A DNA stretch of 34,015 nucleotides from Pelotomaculum terephthalicicum JT (GCF_022410535.1 NZ_JAKNBL010000035.1:1-34015), one strand, 5' to 3'. Positions 1-8,016 are shown, numbered from the stretch's first letter. Translations and numbers: made by a program. The notes: a model not told the origin generated them from the letters alone.

Positions 1-37
1 TAGATCCGAATTCCCAATTGGATGCGGATTTAAAAAA

Positions 38-65
38 AATTCCTCTATGGTAAGTAGGAGGAATT
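38..65 (+). promoter_or_regulatory. Hairpin covering a ribosome binding site
   Basis: Perfect 8-base inverted repeat: AATTCCTC at 38-45 and GAGGAATT at 58-65, with a 12-base loop. The right arm overlaps the strong AGGAGG at 56-61 that precedes the short ORF at 74, so the folded RNA would hide that site. It may be chance in an AT-rich stretch. Confidence 0.25.
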
Positions 66-73
66 CAATAACG

Positions 74-208
74 ATGGTTCAAGCAAAGCCTTGTGCCATC
101 TGCCTCGGCGAATGCCGAGAGGCTATTAATCAAATAGAGGAGGGGTGTGGCCTGCTTCAGGGTAGTGTATTGCGGGATTGGCATGTTGCATCACTATGTT
201 GGTGGTGA
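74..208 (+). CDS. Possible 44-residue Cys-rich small protein
   Basis: Open frame starting at ATG 74, with AGGAGG at 56-61 (12 bases away, slightly long). The N-terminus reads MVQAKPCAICLGEC, with three cysteines in C-x2-C-x3-C spacing, which could bind a metal or be coincidence. It ends with two tryptophans. It lies 59 bases before the decarboxylase beta subunit and could be a leader ORF. I do not recognise it. It could also be the tail of a decayed gene, since no codon-usage argument can be made on so short a frame. Confidence 0.3.
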   Translation: MVQAKPCAICLGECREAINQIEEGCGLLQGSVLRDWHVASLCWW

Positions 209-267
209 TCGGCCTTTGGCTATATTCTCTAGGAGTATGAAGGCCGCTTGAAAGCAGGTTGGTATAT

Positions 268-1512
268 ATGGGTGAAATTAATGTATTAAATTTATTCCAG
301 GGAGTCGCGACGCTTTTCGCTAGCGAGCCCAAAATTGCCATAGCTAGATTGGTGCTGATAGTTCTTGGTTTTTTATTAGTATACTTGGGCTACAAAAAAA
401 TTCTCGATCCGCTGATCATGTTGCCTATGGGTTTGGGCATGGCTTCTGTAAACGCCGCGGTGCTCTTTATCGCACCTGAGATGGTGGCTATGATGCCGGA
501 AGGTTCCGGCAACATGGGTACAATTTTTGTGGCCCCGATGGTGTCGGACCCGGCGAGTCTGATAAATATCTTGCAAATCGACTTTTTGCAGCCAATTTAT
601 ACTTATACTTTCAGCAACGGTTTAATTGCCTGCCTAGTCTTTATGGGCATCGGGGTTATCACAGATGTCGGGTACCTGCTGGCAAGGCCTTTTGCCAGTA
701 TGTTTATCGCTCTCTTCGCCGAATTAGGTTCTGTCCTCACGTTTCCGGTGGCTGTGGCCTGCGGGCTCACCTTTAGTGAAGCAGCCGCCATTTCTGTTGT
801 TGGCGGGGCGGACGGCCCGATGGTGCTGTTTACTTCACTGATGCTGGCAAAACACCTGTTTGTTCCGATAACCATTGTGGCCTATCTTTACTTAAGCTTG
901 TGCTACGGCGGTTATCCCTATTTAATCAGATTTTTGATTCCGAAGAAACTTCGTGGAATACAAATGGATTTGAGTTCGCTGCCCACTGTCAGCTCCGGTC
1001 AAAAATTTGCGTTTGCCATTATTGCCTGTACGGTTTTGTGCCTTCTTTTCCCCGTGGCCGCTCCTTTGTTCATGTCCTTTTTCGTGGGTGTAGCGGTACG
1101 GGAATCCGGGCTGAAGCACTTTGCGGAACTTTTGGAAGGACCCGTCCTCTATGGGTCTACTTTTTTCCTGGGGTTGCTTTTAGGAGTGCTGTGTGAAGCA
1201 AGCACGATTTTGGATCCGAAAGTGCTCATCCTGCTCTTTCTCGGTGTGTTCGCTCTCTTTTTCTCCGGCGTTGGAGGCGTTATCGGCGGCCTGCTCATGT
1301 ACTTTATCAGCGGGAAAAAGTTTAACCCAGTAGTCGGTATCGCCGGCGTTTCTTGTATACCCACGACAAGCAAAGTTGCCCAAAGAGAGGTTACGGCAGC
1401 TAATCCTTATGCCATTGTTTTACCATTTGCAATCGGGTGTAGTGTCAGCGGTGTAATCACCTCGGCTATCCTGACCGGTGTTTACATTACGCTGGTTCCG
1501 TTGGTGCAATGA
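268..1512 (+). CDS. Sodium-pumping decarboxylase beta subunit (OadB/MmdB/GcdB family)
   Basis: Integral membrane subunit of the family that couples decarboxylation of a biotin-bound carboxyl group to Na+ export. It has about 414 residues and many hydrophobic segments. The family signature GGADGP is present (Asp at about residue 182; the equivalent Asp is essential in Klebsiella OadB), and the C-terminal half shows the conserved pattern GVSCIPTTSKVAQ followed by NPYAI. The start at ATG 268 is chosen because AGCAGG at 254-258 is about 9 bases upstream; a TTG at 259 has no usable spacing. The stop overlaps the next gene (ATGA). No alpha (carboxyltransferase) or biotin carrier gene is in the window, so the substrate (oxaloacetate, methylmalonyl-CoA, glutaconyl-CoA or malonate) cannot be told. 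The next genes are cation/proton antiporter-like permeases, which fits a Na+ cycle. Confidence 0.88.
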   Translation: MGEINVLNLFQGVATLFASEPKIAIARLVLIVLGFLLVYLGYKKILDPLIMLPMGLGMASVNAAVLFIAPEMVAMMPEGSGNMGTIFVAPMVSDPASLINILQIDFLQPIYTYTFSNGLIACLVFMGIGVITDVGYLLARPFASMFIALFAELGSVLTFPVAVACGLTFSEAAAISVVGGADGPMVLFTSLMLAKHLFVPITIVAYLYLSLCYGGYPYLIRFLIPKKLRGIQMDLSSLPTVSSGQKFAFAIIACTVLCLLFPVAAPLFMSFFVGVAVRESGLKHFAELLEGPVLYGSTFFLGLLLGVLCEASTILDPKVLILLFLGVFALFFSGVGGVIGGLLMYFISGKKFNPVVGIAGVSCIPTTSKVAQREVTAANPYAIVLPFAIGCSVSGVITSAILTGVYITLVPLVQ

Positions 1513-1745
1513 GCGGGCGGAGCGTAAAATTCTGGGTGTCAGGTACTCTGGTTTCGCTAACTGGGGTAGTGCTGGCAAGAATTGTAGCACCGATTTTTAA
1601 CGGAAACTCAACGTTATTAGTGTCGATCTACCTTTTGGGAATAACCCTGGGCCTCGCCGGGTTAGTCTTACTCACTTTCGGGATGACTAAAGTCTACCGG
1701 AATGTAGGAGATGAACTGGAGGCGGGTAAAAAAGAAAGCAATTAG
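1509..1745 (+). CDS. Small two-helix membrane protein coupled to the decarboxylase beta subunit
   Basis: A 78-residue protein whose ATG overlaps the stop of the beta subunit by four bases, so translation is probably coupled. Two hydrophobic segments (about residues 7-29 and 36-60) are followed by a charged tail ending in KKESN. The position is where a gamma subunit of the decarboxylase complex often sits, but gamma subunits have one membrane helix and a C-terminal metal-binding tail, neither of which is seen here. I infer an accessory subunit or assembly factor of the pump. It is not a recognised family. Confidence 0.65.
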   Translation: MSGRSVKFWVSGTLVSLTGVVLARIVAPIFNGNSTLLVSIYLLGITLGLAGLVLLTFGMTKVYRNVGDELEAGKKESN

Positions 1746-1778
1746 AAAATATCAGGATAATGCTGCACTTGCTATTAC

Positions 1779-1802
1779 GGTCCCGCCCTTGGCGGCGGGG
1801 CC
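1779..1802 (+). terminator. Possible terminator after the decarboxylase pair
   Basis: GC-rich hairpin: GGTCCCGCC at 1779-1787 pairs with GGCGGGGCC at 1794-1802 (one G-T pair) around a six-base loop. The downstream sequence is AT-rich but lacks a clean T run, so termination may be weak. Confidence 0.4.
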
Positions 1803-1847
1803 ATATATTTATGGTTAAAATTGAGAGTATTGGCTTATCGAAATGTA

Positions 1848-1917
1848 ATTATATCACTACTCCATTTAAATACTAAAAGGAAAAAGTTAATTTTGTTTTG
1901 AAGACAGTATACAAGAT
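1848..1917 (+). promoter_or_regulatory. Upstream element shared with the third permease gene
   Basis: The sequence before the gene at 1944 resembles that before the gene at 5518. Both have ATTATATCA, then a TTTAA...GGAAAAA stretch, then ACAGTATACAAGAT (1904-1917 here, 5480-5493 there). The core GTATAC is palindromic, as in many GntR-type operators. The second permease copy (3481) lacks it. I infer a common regulator-binding or promoter element; no regulator gene is in the window. Confidence 0.45.
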
Positions 1918-1943
1918 ATTATTCAGATAAGGGGGGGAAACTA

Positions 1944-3320
1944 TTGCCTGAGCAATATAAAGAAATTATTGCCATTGCCATATTTTTGTTTACATACGCG
2001 GCAATTGTTTCTGAAAAGATCCACCGGACGATCGCGGCCTTATTCGGGGCGTCCCTGGTGGCGGTGCTGAGTATTGTCAGTTTGGAAAAAGCGGTTGAGG
2101 CCATTGATTTTAACACCATCGGTCTTCTGGTCGGCATGATGGTTATTGTCGGCATTACCAGGCAGACCGGCGTTTTTGAATTCCTTGCCGTCAAGGCGGC
2201 CAAGAATTCGAGGGGAGAACCGCTCAAGATTGTCGCCGCCCTGTGCCTGGTAACCGCTGTTTTGTCCGCCTTCCTGGACAACGTGACTACTGTGCTCTTA
2301 ATCGTGCCGGTTACTTTTGCCATTGCTCAGCAGCTTGAACTCAGCCCGCTGCCGTTCCTGATCCCCGAAATTATCGCTTCCAATATCGGCGGCACGGCCA
2401 CATTAATCGGCGACCCGCCCAATATCATGATCGGCAGCGCCACCGGGCTCGGTTTTATGGACTTTCTTTTTAATCTGACGCCGGTGGTAGTGGTTGTCTA
2501 TGTATTGACTATTTTCATTATCCAGATAATTTACCGGAAGCAGTTGGTGGCGCGGGATGAATTGAAAGCCAACATCATGCAGTTGAATGAACAGGATGAA
2601 ATTAAAGACGCCGCGCTTTTGCGCAAATGTTTGATAGTGCTTTTCCTGACCGTCCTGGGTTTTGTGCTTCACCAATACGTCCATCTTGAGTCTTCCATCA
2701 TCGCCCTGACCGGGGCCAGTTTGCTGCTCCTAGTCACCAGGTATGATCCCGAACACGCCCTGCAAGCCGTGGAGTGGCCTGTGATTTTCTTCTTTGTCGG
2801 CCTTTTTGTAATCGTAGGCGCTTTGGAAGAGGTAGGGGTAATCGAAGCTGTGGCCAGATGGGGCTTGGAAGTGACCGGCGGCAATTTGGTGCCTACGGGC
2901 ATGTTGATTTTATGGCTATCCGCCATTGCTTCTGCTTTTGTGGATAATATCCCGTTTGTCGCGACTATGATCCCTCTGATTCAGGATATGGGCCGCCTGG
3001 GCGGTATTGCCGACCTGAATTTGCTCTGGTGGTCGCTGTCCCTGGGCGCTTGTCTGGGCGGCAACGGGACGGCCATCGGCGCTTCAGCCAACGTGGTTGT
3101 TCTCGGCATGGCCGAAAAAAGAGGTGTGCACATCAGCTTCATCGGCTATATGAAAATAGCCTTTCCGCTGATGCTGATGTCTATTGTGATTTCCATGGCG
3201 TACCTTCTGTTCTGGTACTACGCCCATACCCTGACCGCAATGTGTATTACACTGGGTATTGGGCTGGTTTTGGCTTTAATTCTTAAACCTGTAGCCAATA
3301 TGATCACAAAACAAAAGTAA
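1944..3320 (+). CDS. ArsB/NhaD-superfamily permease, copy 1
   Basis: A 458-residue polytopic membrane protein of the ion transporter superfamily (COG1055-like: NhaD Na+/H+ antiporters, arsenite permeases and the mammalian P protein). The two halves are pseudo-repeats, each with a conserved motif: SAFLDNVTTVLLIVP with IGGTATLIGDPPNIMIGS in the N half, and SAFVDNIPFVATMIP with GACLGGNGTAIGASANVV in the C half. These DN-and-GxxN elements form the substrate site in this fold. The start is TTG 1944 after a G-rich Shine-Dalgarno at 1931-1937. The copy at 3481 is about 90% identical by eye, a recent tandem duplication. With the Na+-pumping decarboxylase upstream, Na+/H+ antiport is the favoured role; anion export or dicarboxylate transport cannot be excluded. 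Confidence 0.85.
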   Translation: MPEQYKEIIAIAIFLFTYAAIVSEKIHRTIAALFGASLVAVLSIVSLEKAVEAIDFNTIGLLVGMMVIVGITRQTGVFEFLAVKAAKNSRGEPLKIVAALCLVTAVLSAFLDNVTTVLLIVPVTFAIAQQLELSPLPFLIPEIIASNIGGTATLIGDPPNIMIGSATGLGFMDFLFNLTPVVVVVYVLTIFIIQIIYRKQLVARDELKANIMQLNEQDEIKDAALLRKCLIVLFLTVLGFVLHQYVHLESSIIALTGASLLLLVTRYDPEHALQAVEWPVIFFFVGLFVIVGALEEVGVIEAVARWGLEVTGGNLVPTGMLILWLSAIASAFVDNIPFVATMIPLIQDMGRLGGIADLNLLWWSLSLGACLGGNGTAIGASANVVVLGMAEKRGVHISFIGYMKIAFPLMLMSIVISMAYLLFWYYAHTLTAMCITLGIGLVLALILKPVANMITKQK

Positions 3321-3480
3321 CCGGAGATCGTACTGCATAACGGGTGCGACTCCGGCAAGTAGGTTAACCCAGTCACCGGCTGATGCAATATTGATCATCG
3401 CCGCTCACATCACAATGGCGGCTTTTAATTCGCAAAAATTGAGTTAATCTGCTAGAGCTTTGAGCAAGGAGGGGAAACCA

Positions 3481-4857
3481 TTGCCTGAGAATTATAAGGA
3501 AATTATTGCCATTGCTATTTTTTTGTTTACATACGCGGCAATTGTTTCTGAGAAGATCCACCGGACGATCGCGGCCTTATTCGGGGCGTCCCTGGTGGCG
3601 GTCCTGAGTATTGTCAGTTTGGAAAAAGCGGTTGAGGCCATCGATTTTAACACCATCGGTCTTCTGGTCGGCATGATGATCATCGTGGGGATTACCAGGC
3701 AGACCGGTGTTTTTGAATTCTTGGCCGTTAAGGCGGCCAAGGGCTCGCAAGGTGAACCGCTCAAGATTGTCGCCGCCCTGTCACTGGTGACTGCTGTTTT
3801 GTCAGCCTTCCTGGATAACGTGACGACGGTGCTCCTAATCGTGCCGGTTACCTTTGCCATCGCCCGGCAGCTTGAGCTTAACCCGCTGCCGTTCCTGATC
3901 CCGGAAATTATCGCCTCCAATATCGGCGGCACGGCCACATTAATCGGCGACCCGCCTAATATCATGATCGGCAGCGCCAATAATCTTGGTTTTATGGACT
4001 TTCTTTTAAACCTGACACCGGTGATAGTGGTTGTCTATGTGTTGACTGTTTTCTGCATCCAGATAATTTACCGAAAGCAATTGGTGGCGCGGGATGAATT
4101 GAAGACCACCATCATGCAGCTGAATGAACAGGATGAGATCAAGGACGCCGCACTTCTCCGCAAGTGTCTGGTGGTGCTTGCCCTGACCATCCTGGGCTTT
4201 GTCACTCACCAGTACCTCCATCTCGAATCTTCTATCATTGCCCTGACCGGAGCCAGCCTGCTGCTCCTGATCACCAGGTCAGATCCCGAGCATGCCCTGC
4301 AGGCCGTGGAGTGGCCGGTAATGTTTTTCTTTATCGGCCTTTTTGTAATCGTAGGCGCTTTGGAAGAGGTTGGCGTAATCGAGGCTGTGGCCAAATGGGC
4401 TTTAGATGTGACCGGCGGCGATTTGGTGCCTACGGGCATGCTGATCCTGTGGCTGTCCGCCATTGCCTCCGCTTTTGTGGATAATATTCCCTTTGTGGCG
4501 ACAATGATCCCACTGATTCAGGATATGGGCCGACTGGGCGGTATTACCGACCTGAACTTGCTCTGGTGGTCTTTGTCCCTGGGCGCCTGTCTGGGCGGCA
4601 ACGGGACGGCCATCGGCGCTTCAGCCAACGTGGTTGTTCTCGGTATGGCCGAAAAGAGAGGTGTGCACATTAGCTTCATCGGCTATATGAAAATAGCTTT
4701 CCCGCTGATGCTGATGTCCATAGTGGTTTCCACGGCTTATCTTCTGTTCTGGTACTACGCCCATACCATGACCGCGATGTGCGTCACCCTGGTTTTGGGA
4801 CTGGTTCTGGCGGTGCTTCTAAAACCTATAACGAATATACTCACGAAACAAAAGTAA
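3481..4857 (+). CDS. ArsB/NhaD-superfamily permease, copy 2 (tandem duplicate)
   Basis: Same length (458 residues) and motifs as copy 1, with roughly 40 substitutions, clustered in the loop around residues 160-240 and in the last helix. The start is TTG 3481, placed just after AAGGAGGGG (3467-3474); a TTG at 3460 lies upstream of that site and would give a seven-residue extension with no ribosome binding site. The 160-base gap before it lacks the GTATAC element of copies 1 and 3, so it is probably read from the copy 1 promoter or has another control. The membrane core and both DN motifs are unchanged, so both copies look functional. Changes such as Thr-Gly to Asn-Asn after NIMIGSA may tune ion choice (inference). 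Confidence 0.85.
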   Translation: MPENYKEIIAIAIFLFTYAAIVSEKIHRTIAALFGASLVAVLSIVSLEKAVEAIDFNTIGLLVGMMIIVGITRQTGVFEFLAVKAAKGSQGEPLKIVAALSLVTAVLSAFLDNVTTVLLIVPVTFAIARQLELNPLPFLIPEIIASNIGGTATLIGDPPNIMIGSANNLGFMDFLLNLTPVIVVVYVLTVFCIQIIYRKQLVARDELKTTIMQLNEQDEIKDAALLRKCLVVLALTILGFVTHQYLHLESSIIALTGASLLLLITRSDPEHALQAVEWPVMFFFIGLFVIVGALEEVGVIEAVAKWALDVTGGDLVPTGMLILWLSAIASAFVDNIPFVATMIPLIQDMGRLGGITDLNLLWWSLSLGACLGGNGTAIGASANVVVLGMAEKRGVHISFIGYMKIAFPLMLMSIVVSTAYLLFWYYAHTMTAMCVTLVLGLVLAVLLKPITNILTKQK

Positions 4858-4880
4858 TCGGCAAAATTAAAACATGCCGG

Positions 4881-4920
4881 GGCAGACAGGGGAATGGTTC
4901 TCCCGTCTGCCTTTTTATTT
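4881..4920 (+). terminator. Rho-independent terminator after permease copy 2
   Basis: GGCAGAC (4881-4887) pairs with GTCTGCC (4905-4911), with an inner GGGGA/TCTCCC extension, followed by TTTTTATTTT. It ends the copy 1-copy 2 transcript and separates it from the third permease. Confidence 0.85.
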
Positions 4921-5063
4921 TCTTGTTTGTGCTTAACGGCCCCCCGCCGGTCAGGTTGGGCCTTTAGCATAACTATTTGTAAATTTGCAGTCATCTGCGC
5001 AATAATGCAGTGCTGCAGTTTACGGGGGGCAGTCCCAGGTTGATTTTAGGCGCGAATATAGCC

Positions 5064-5079
5064 TGGCATGATTATTGCA
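5064..5079 (+). promoter_or_regulatory. Sigma-54 (-24/-12) promoter
   Basis: TGGCATG-N4-TTGCA at 5064-5079 matches the sigma-54 consensus (TGGCAYR-N4-TTGCW) with exact GG/GC spacing. The next clear gene is the third permease at 5518, which would leave a leader of about 430 bases containing a short ORF and hairpins. No sigma-54 activator is encoded in the window. The same pattern recurs at 14259. Confidence 0.65.
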
Positions 5080-5136
5080 TATTATATGCCAAGTGTATTT
5101 TGTATTATGTATTTTGTGTTAAGAGGGGAGGGTTTT

Positions 5137-5152
5137 TGGCACAGTATTAGCA
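5137..5152 (+). promoter_or_regulatory. Weak second sigma-54-like site
   Basis: TGGCAC-N5-TAGCA at 5137-5152 has correct spacing, with one mismatch in the -12 box (TAGCA for TTGCA). It lies about 70 bases after the better site. It may be a minor start or decoy. Confidence 0.25.
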
Positions 5153-5231
5153 GTGGACGTTTTGTCACGCTGACCTGAAGGGAATATCCGCGGCAATGAA
5201 GACAAATAATCCAGCAAAGGAGGGTTGGCGC

Positions 5232-5300
5232 TTGATTCAAGCAGCAGATATGCGATTCAGTACGGAAGGATGCCGCATCCCTTTTAATGCCAATAAGTAA
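5232..5300 (+). CDS. Possible 22-residue leader ORF
   Basis: TTG 5232 follows a very good AAAGGAGGG (5216-5224) and opens a 22-codon frame (N-terminus MIQAADMRFSTEGC) ending in TAA at 5298-5300. A hairpin begins at the stop codon: AATACC at 5300-5305 pairs with GGTATT at 5328-5333, with further inner pairs. This is the arrangement of a translated leader, but there is no T run after the hairpin. It lies in the long leader of the third permease gene. Confidence 0.3.
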   Translation: MIQAADMRFSTEGCRIPFNANK

Positions 5301-5423
5301 ATACCCCCTCTGCTTGCCCCAGACGGAGGTATTCTTATGGCTGGCCCCCCGGAGCCTTTTGACACAAACAGATGTGTTGGAGTGCTTCTCCGAATACCAT
5401 ACCATACTGCCATTTTATAAAAA

Positions 5424-5493
5424 TTATATCATTACGATCACTAAATGTTTAAGGGAAAAACGCGAGTTCTATATTGAATACAGTATACAAGAT
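5424..5493 (+). promoter_or_regulatory. Copy of the shared permease upstream element
   Basis: It has the ATTATATCA block, a GGGAAAAA stretch and ACAGTATACAAGAT (5480-5493), in the same order as before the permease at 1944. It ends 24 bases before the ATG at 5518. Conservation of non-coding sequence ahead of two paralogs suggests a shared operator. Confidence 0.45.
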
Positions 5494-5517
5494 TTGAGAT
5501 TGGGAGGATTAGGAAGA

Positions 5518-6810
5518 ATGGAAGGTAATTCTCAAGTTATATTTGCCGTGGTAGTTTTTCTATGCACCTATTTTCTAATTATTCTTGACAAGATCCACCG
5601 GGCGGTGGTGGCGCTGTTGGGCGCTTCCGTAATATTGCTGTTTCATGTGATTGAGCAGGAGCGGGCTGTAGAGGCAGTCGACTTTAATACGCTCGGTCTT
5701 TTGATCGGCATGATGGTGATCATCGGGATCACCCGCCGCACAGGATTGTTCGAGTACCTGGCCATATTATCGGCCAAATTGTCCAAGGGCGAGCCGATCC
5801 GGATCATGATTTCACTGGCTACCGTGACGGCTGTTGTTTCCGCCTTCCTGGACAATGTCACCACTGTTTTGCTGATTGTGCCGGTGACTTTCGCCATCGC
5901 CGGGAAGTTGAAGCTGAATCCGATCCCATTCCTCCTCGCGGAGGTAATTGCTTCCAATATCGGCGGTACGGCGACCCTGATCGGCGACCCGCCGAACATC
6001 ATGATCGGCAGCGCCACCGGCCTTGGTTTTATGGACTTTGTCAAGGCCCTGACCCCGGTGGTTATTGTGGTCCACATCGCCAACATGATCTGGCTGAAAT
6101 TTTTATACCGGAAACAAATGAAAACAACTCCCGAATTACAAAAAAGTATTTTGGGCATGGATGAGAAGGCGGAGATCAAGGATCTGGCGCTGCTCAAAAA
6201 GTGTGTTTTCGTCATATGCCTGACAATTTTAGGCTTTATCACGCACCAGGCCCTGCACCTGGAAGGCGCGACCATCGCGCTGGCCGGCGCCACCATCCTT
6301 TTGCTGATCACCCTTGACGATCCGGAACCTGCCCTGGCCTCCGTGGAATGGACCGCGATATTCTTCTTCGTCGGCCTGTTCATTGTGGTGGGCGCGCTGG
6401 AAGAAGTCGGCGTGATTGAATACGTCGCCAGGCAGTCACTGGCTTTGACCGGCGGCGAAATGGTTCCCACCGGGCTCCTGATCCTATGGCTTTCCGCCAT
6501 AGCGTCGGCCTTCGTGGACAACATCCCGTTCGTGGCCACCATGATCCCGCTGATCAGGGATATGGGCCAAATCGGCGGCATTACCGACCTGAACCCGCTC
6601 TGGTGGTGTCTTTCTCTGGGAGCCTGCCTCGGCGGCAACGGCACTTTAATCGGCGCCTCCGCCAACGTGGTGGTGGCCAGCTTAGCGGAAAAACGGGGAG
6701 TCATAATTACCTTTATCCATTTTACCAAGGTGGCCTTTCCGATGATGTTGATGTCGGTCGCCATCTGCACGGTTTACCTGCTGATCCGCTTCCTGATTCC
6801 AGCTAGTTGA
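5518..6810 (+). CDS. ArsB/NhaD-superfamily permease, copy 3 (divergent)
   Basis: A 430-residue paralog of the permeases at 1944 and 3481 with the same paired motifs (SAFLDNVTTVLLIVP, GGTATLIGDPPNIMIGS, SAFVDNIPFVATMIP, GACLGGNGTLIGASANVV), but clearly more divergent and shorter at the C-terminus (no final KxITKQK helix). The start is ATG 5518, with GGGAGG at 5502-5507 ten bases upstream. The frame is open back to 5287, but that stretch is non-coding leader carrying the conserved upstream element. It has its own leader and a putative sigma-54 promoter, so it is probably expressed under different conditions from copies 1 and 2. Its role is probably Na+/H+ or related ion antiport. Confidence 0.83.
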   Translation: MEGNSQVIFAVVVFLCTYFLIILDKIHRAVVALLGASVILLFHVIEQERAVEAVDFNTLGLLIGMMVIIGITRRTGLFEYLAILSAKLSKGEPIRIMISLATVTAVVSAFLDNVTTVLLIVPVTFAIAGKLKLNPIPFLLAEVIASNIGGTATLIGDPPNIMIGSATGLGFMDFVKALTPVVIVVHIANMIWLKFLYRKQMKTTPELQKSILGMDEKAEIKDLALLKKCVFVICLTILGFITHQALHLEGATIALAGATILLLITLDDPEPALASVEWTAIFFFVGLFIVVGALEEVGVIEYVARQSLALTGGEMVPTGLLILWLSAIASAFVDNIPFVATMIPLIRDMGQIGGITDLNPLWWCLSLGACLGGNGTLIGASANVVVASLAEKRGVIITFIHFTKVAFPMMLMSVAICTVYLLIRFLIPAS

Positions 6811-6847
6811 TTAATTTGCTTCACTAATTGCAATTAAAAGCCCCTGG

Positions 6848-6893
6848 CAGGGGGAGGGCGTGGAGAAGCTTCTCCCGCCAGCCCCCTTTTTTT
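6848..6893. terminator. Bidirectional terminator between permease 3 and ytaF
   Basis: Long GC-rich hairpin between convergent genes. GGAGAAGC/GCTTCTCC forms the tip, continued by GGGCG/CGCC and GGGGG/CCCCC, followed by TTTTTTT on the plus strand. An AAAAG run on the left provides the U tract for the minus strand. Confidence 0.85.
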
Positions 6894-7572
6894 ATGCAAA
6901 AAACTCGGCCACACCGATAATTATCAGCAACAACCCGGCGATATAAGCGGCCTTCTCGCCGGTCCACCTGGATAAATGACTGCGCCCCAGGCGGTTTCCC
7001 CCCAGAAAGAACAAGAAACTGATCATAGCGGACAGGAGTGCGGTCAGTTCCGGCTTTAAGCCCGCCATGCCTCCCGCCACGCCGCCGGCCAGGTTGTTTA
7101 GCGAAAGCGCGGCGCCAAGCAGGCAGGCTTCCTTTAAATCAATGACACCTGAGTAGTCCTGGTCCACGGAGGCTGGTTCCTTAAGGATCTGGATGAGCAG
7201 CCCCAAGCTTTTTATCCTTAAGGTAAAAAAGGTTTTAGGAGCTTCCTTGTGGTTATCTTTCTCTTCGACATTTTTTTGAGCTATTTCCATACTGGTGTTC
7301 TCGCTGGGCTTCGCCCATGACTGCAGCATAGTCCAGACCCCGACGGCCATTAGAGCCGCCGAGCCGGTGTAATCAGCCCAGCGCGGGGGCAGCAGGGTAA
7401 AAAAATATAGGCCTGTCTTCATGGCTAAAAGTGTGCTTAGCCCGGTTAAAAAGGCGATGAACAAGTTTGAGAGAAAAGGGAGCTTAATTTTCCTTATACC
7501 GTAAACAATCCCTATGCCGAAGCTGTCCATGCTGATGGAAACTATCAGCATGACGATTAAGAACAGGGTCAA
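6892..7572 (-). CDS. ytaF: Sporulation membrane protein YtaF (MntP-like fold)
   Basis: A 226-residue membrane protein with the N-terminal SMDSFGIGIVYGIR signature and a second, similar SLNNLAGGVAGGMAG element in the C half. The halves are repeats separated by a charged loop containing KEPASVDQDYSGVI, which is characteristic of YtaF. The family is related to the MntP manganese exporters, and ytaF is expressed in sporulating Bacillus; its biochemical role is not established. The start is TTG 7572 with a GAGGCG ribosome site. It converges with permease 3. Its proximity to an Mn2+ riboswitch and a TerC gene suggests a metal-homeostasis neighbourhood. Its presence supports a spore-forming host. 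Confidence 0.85.
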   Translation of the reverse strand: MTLFLIVMLIVSISMDSFGIGIVYGIRKIKLPFLSNLFIAFLTGLSTLLAMKTGLYFFTLLPPRWADYTGSAALMAVGVWTMLQSWAKPSENTSMEIAQKNVEEKDNHKEAPKTFFTLRIKSLGLLIQILKEPASVDQDYSGVIDLKEACLLGAALSLNNLAGGVAGGMAGLKPELTALLSAMISFLFFLGGNRLGRSHLSRWTGEKAAYIAGLLLIIIGVAEFFA

Positions 7573-7731
7573 TGCTTTCGCCTCGCTCGACGCAATAAAT
7601 TTTATAGAATTGGTATATGCTCGCTGCCGGGGATTGGTGTTGAAATGGTATAGAAAATTTGCCGGCGGGAAGGATTTAAATAAAGAGTGAAGAATAAATT
7701 TATATAAAATTCTGTAAGGAAGGTGTAACTC

Positions 7732-7965
7732 ATGCCAAAGACCAGGATGGAGCCGTTAATAAATGAGAAAGAATATTTTATAGAAAAAGTAACCATTGAT
7801 AATATACCCGACCTGCGTGACAAAACCGGCGAACAGTTTCTCAATAGTCTTGAGGAAGCCGTAAATGACTGCAGGAAGTTTATCGCGGAAGGGTTCAGCT
7901 TGACAAGTTACTGGGCGGACCCGGATGTGGGGATGGAATTTATCTTAAAAAAGAAAAAAGCGTAG
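7732..7965 (+). CDS. Hypothetical 77-residue protein
   Basis: Soluble, charged small protein (N-terminus MPKTRMEPLINEKEYFIEKV) ending in KKKKA. ATG 7732 is preceded by AAGGAAGGTG at suitable spacing. It contains no recognised domain, cysteine cluster or membrane segment. It is transcribed divergently from ytaF and ends just before the promoter of the TerC transcription unit. Confidence 0.65.
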   Translation: MPKTRMEPLINEKEYFIEKVTIDNIPDLRDKTGEQFLNSLEEAVNDCRKFIAEGFSLTSYWADPDVGMEFILKKKKA

Positions 7966-7986
7966 GAGTTTATTCTCTGAAAGATG

Positions 7987-8016
7987 TTGACAAGGAAGCA
8001 GTAAATAAAATATACT
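7987..8016 (+). promoter_or_regulatory. Sigma-A promoter of the TerC riboswitch transcript
   Basis: TTGACA (7987-7992) and TATACT (8011-8016) with an 18-base spacer, placing the start near 8022, at the 5' edge of the riboswitch aptamer. Confidence 0.7.

Noticed and set aside
179-190. TGGCATG next to TTGCA upstream of the decarboxylase gene
   Set aside because: The two boxes are adjacent instead of four bases apart, so sigma-54 could not use them.
5287-5517. 77-codon N-terminal extension of permease copy 3
   Set aside because: The extension covers the leader with the conserved GTATAC element, and a proper ribosome site and ATG are at 5518, matching the paralogs' start.
5643-6770. 375-codon minus-strand frame opposite permease copy 3
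   Set aside because: It is the antisense shadow of the permease; similar shadows lie opposite copies 1 and 2. No protein-family pattern.
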